A stretch of DNA of 7,878 nucleotides from assembly GCA_964506645.1 (NCBI GenBank), contig CAZDML010000099.1:1-7878 (forward strand). The letters run 5' to 3'. Position numbers and translations under genes: made by a program. The notes beneath the pieces are model-generated. The model saw nothing but the letters and a program-made list of their open reading frames with translations, was not told where the DNA came from and ran no database searches. Numbering within the stretch: position 1 is the first letter of the stretch; every line of letters starts with the position of its first letter. Of this stretch, positions 6,415 through 7,878 are shown piece after piece. Source of the DNA: CAZDML01 sp964506645 (GTDB taxonomy: Bacteria > Elusimicrobiota > Elusimicrobia > 2-01-FULL-59-12).

Positions 6415-7878
6415 ATGATTAAAAAACGTTTAACACGCCTGATTCGTGTGGCTTGTGTATTGACCGCTTCTGCGGTTGTTTCTGTTTCTGCAGAAACAGC
6501 TAAAGTGGAGCGGCTCAAAGGGACCGTCGAACAACGCAGCGCCACCGAAGTCACCTGGAAAGCCGTTGATCCAGGCACTCTCCTGCAAGAAGGAGCGACC
6601 CTTCGAACGGGGGATAAAGCCTCCGTGGATGTCGTCCTCGCTCAGGGTCACCGTTTTAGCGTCGGTTCGCAGTCTGTCTTCCGCCTACTCGCCATCAAAG
6701 CTCAGGAAACCAAAGCCGCTTTAGACTCCGGCCGCGTCCTTTCTAAAATCCAGCATCTCAAATCCCAGGAAAATTTATCGGTCCAGACCCCGACGGCGGT
6801 CTGTGCCGTCCGCGGAACGGAATTTAATACGGAATATCACGCCAACGGAACAGGCCCGGGCATTACCCGGGTTGATGTGTTTAAGGGACTCGTGGCCGTG
6901 ACTAACGGCGAAGGCCACGAGATCGCGGTCCATGCGGGGGAATCCACGGTTGTGCATGACGGTGTCATTGAACCGGCCCAACCGCAATCGCGCGAAAGCA
7001 CCCAGAGCGCCGGCTCTGCGCTCGCCAGGCAGGCGCGCCGTGAAGTTTCCCTCGGGATGTCACAAAATGAAGTGATGAAAGCCGCTGCGGAGGAAATCCG
7101 CATGGCGGAGTATGTGGAAGGAAAGAGCCTTGTCGATGTCGAAGGGAAACGGGTTCGTCTGGAAGAATACATCGTTCGCCCGGCGGCCAATCAGTTTAAG
7201 TTTGTCGTTCTCAACGAACGAGCAGACAGCCTGAACTATTTCTTTTACGCCGGGACGTTTAATCAAAACCTCCCCGCGGACCTGTCCATTGCCCTGCGCG
7301 ACCTTTCAGGGAAATACGGGACAACGGCGCCAGACTATTATCTGACGTCCTACGAGATGGGTCAGTCCAATACGCAGGATTCGATTCATGACACGGCCAG
7401 CGGTGGGCACCTCGTGAGTATCGTCTACAACAACGATGGCACCGTGACCCTCACCGATAGAGCCGATCCCAGTAATACCAAGACGGTTACGGTGGCAGAC
7501 CTGCAGTTGGACGGGACCTATACCGTCTACAATCCGCTCAGCGATACGTTTACCACCGGAGTCGCCGCCAGTGACCTGGCGAATTATTCCAAGTTCGGTA
7601 TCTACCTGCCCGAAAATGACAGTTTTCGTGATCTTGCTCCTGGCGACACCTTCTGGAAGACCCGCTTTAATTCATACGACCACGTGTTGAATGGTGCGAC
7701 AAAAATTTCCTATTCCCAGAAAACAACCGGCGTCAACACACTGTCTGTTGCCCCGGGACAAGATGCGAATTACACCTATGCGGGCGGATTTGTGGTGTCG
7801 GCCGTGGAAGTGGATGCCAACAATATTGATGCCACGATCACCAATTACTACGGCGACGGGACGTTTGAACGTTATCGC
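6415..7878 (+). CDS. Secreted FecR-domain protein, 3' end beyond the window
   Basis: The frame is open from the ATG at 6415 to the last base, giving 488 residues with no stop. Residues 1-26 form a clear signal peptide (MIKKRLTRLIR, a hydrophobic core, then VSVSA before E27), which fixes the start although it lies directly against the riboswitch. Residues about 34-180 are a FecR domain (PF04773), with the PGTLLQEGATLRTGD segment and the signature TPTAVCAVRGTEF (125-137). Secreted FecR domains without a membrane anchor are generally structural or ligand-binding modules, unlike the anti-sigma FecR of iron uptake, and no sigma-factor gene is nearby. A basic, possibly helical stretch follows (about 195-232). 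From about 234 comes an unassigned beta-rich region beginning EGKSLVDVEGKRVRLEEY and rich in Asn, Thr, Tyr and Gly to the window end. It is likely to be on the cell surface or in the periplasm, and is controlled by the riboswitch. Confidence 0.88.
   Translation, partial: MIKKRLTRLIRVACVLTASAVVSVSAETAKVERLKGTVEQRSATEVTWKAVDPGTLLQEGATLRTGDKASVDVVLAQGHRFSVGSQSVFRLLAIKAQETKAALDSGRVLSKIQHLKSQENLSVQTPTAVCAVRGTEFNTEYHANGTGPGITRVDVFKGLVAVTNGEGHEIAVHAGESTVVHDGVIEPAQPQSRESTQSAGSALARQARREVSLGMSQNEVMKAAAEEIRMAEYVEGKSLVDVEGKRVRLEEYIVRPAANQFKFVVLNERADSLNYFFYAGTFNQNLPADLSIALRDLSGKYGTTAPDYYLTSYEMGQSNTQDSIHDTASGGHLVSIVYNNDGTVTLTDRADPSNTKTVTVADLQLDGTYTVYNPLSDTFTTGVAASDLANYSKFGIYLPENDSFRDLAPGDTFWKTRFNSYDHVLNGATKISYSQKTTGVNTLSVAPGQDANYTYAGGFVVSAVEVDANNIDATITNYYGDGTFERYR

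Noticed and set aside
6476..6724. An 82-codon plus-strand frame overlapping the start of the FecR-domain gene.
   Set aside because: It is out of frame with the signal peptide-FecR reading frame, which continues unbroken to the window end.
6415..7000. Anti-sigma FecR regulator of iron uptake.
   Set aside because: The protein has an N-terminal signal peptide rather than a cytoplasmic anti-sigma domain with a central membrane helix, and no sigma factor or TonB receptor gene is adjacent.

Overview
The window looks like chromosomal DNA of an uncultured Gram-negative bacterium. Two proteins have Sec-type signal peptides, one of them resembles an outer-membrane beta-barrel, and there is a PilB/GspE-type secretion ATPase. 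Codon use and GC content look even throughout, and I see no mobile element, tRNA, rRNA or CRISPR array. The mix of genes would fit lineages such as Elusimicrobiota or Omnitrophota, but that placement is a guess. All seven genes are on the + strand.

Positions 1-145 are an upstream control region. It holds a good sigma-70 promoter (TTGCAT, 16 bp, TATACT), preceded by three ACCCC-headed direct repeats at exact 12-bp steps. It should drive a tightly packed run of genes. These are a small DUF192 protein (146-493), a PilB/GspE-family hexameric ATPase (493-2241, start overlapping the preceding stop) and a zinc ribbon-GAF-HD-GYP-like protein (2234-3418, start inside the end of the ATPase gene). The overlaps suggest that all three are translated together. 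An extended -10 promoter after the third gene could give separate transcription of an NAD-dependent malate dehydrogenase (3485-4411), type III pantothenate kinase (4417-5184) and a secreted, probably outer-membrane beta-barrel protein (5197-6180). This run closes with a textbook intrinsic terminator (11-bp GC-rich stem, GCAA loop, T5).

The most interesting part is the 234-bp gap at 6181-6414. After the terminator come a promoter and then a GEMM-I (cyclic di-GMP-I class) riboswitch aptamer whose 3' half is nearly identical to the well-known Vibrio cholerae Vc2 aptamer. The aptamer ends directly at the ATG of a secreted FecR-domain protein (6415 to beyond the window end). No separate expression platform fits between them, and the only plausible Shine-Dalgarno sequence lies inside the aptamer core, so ligand binding should control translation start directly.

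Together the window suggests a cyclic-dinucleotide theme around the cell surface: a pilus/secretion motor with a degenerate MshEN-like N-terminal domain, an HD-GYP-like protein that has lost several signature residues, and a riboswitch-controlled surface or secreted protein. The metabolic genes (mdh, coaX) look like ordinary housekeeping passengers.
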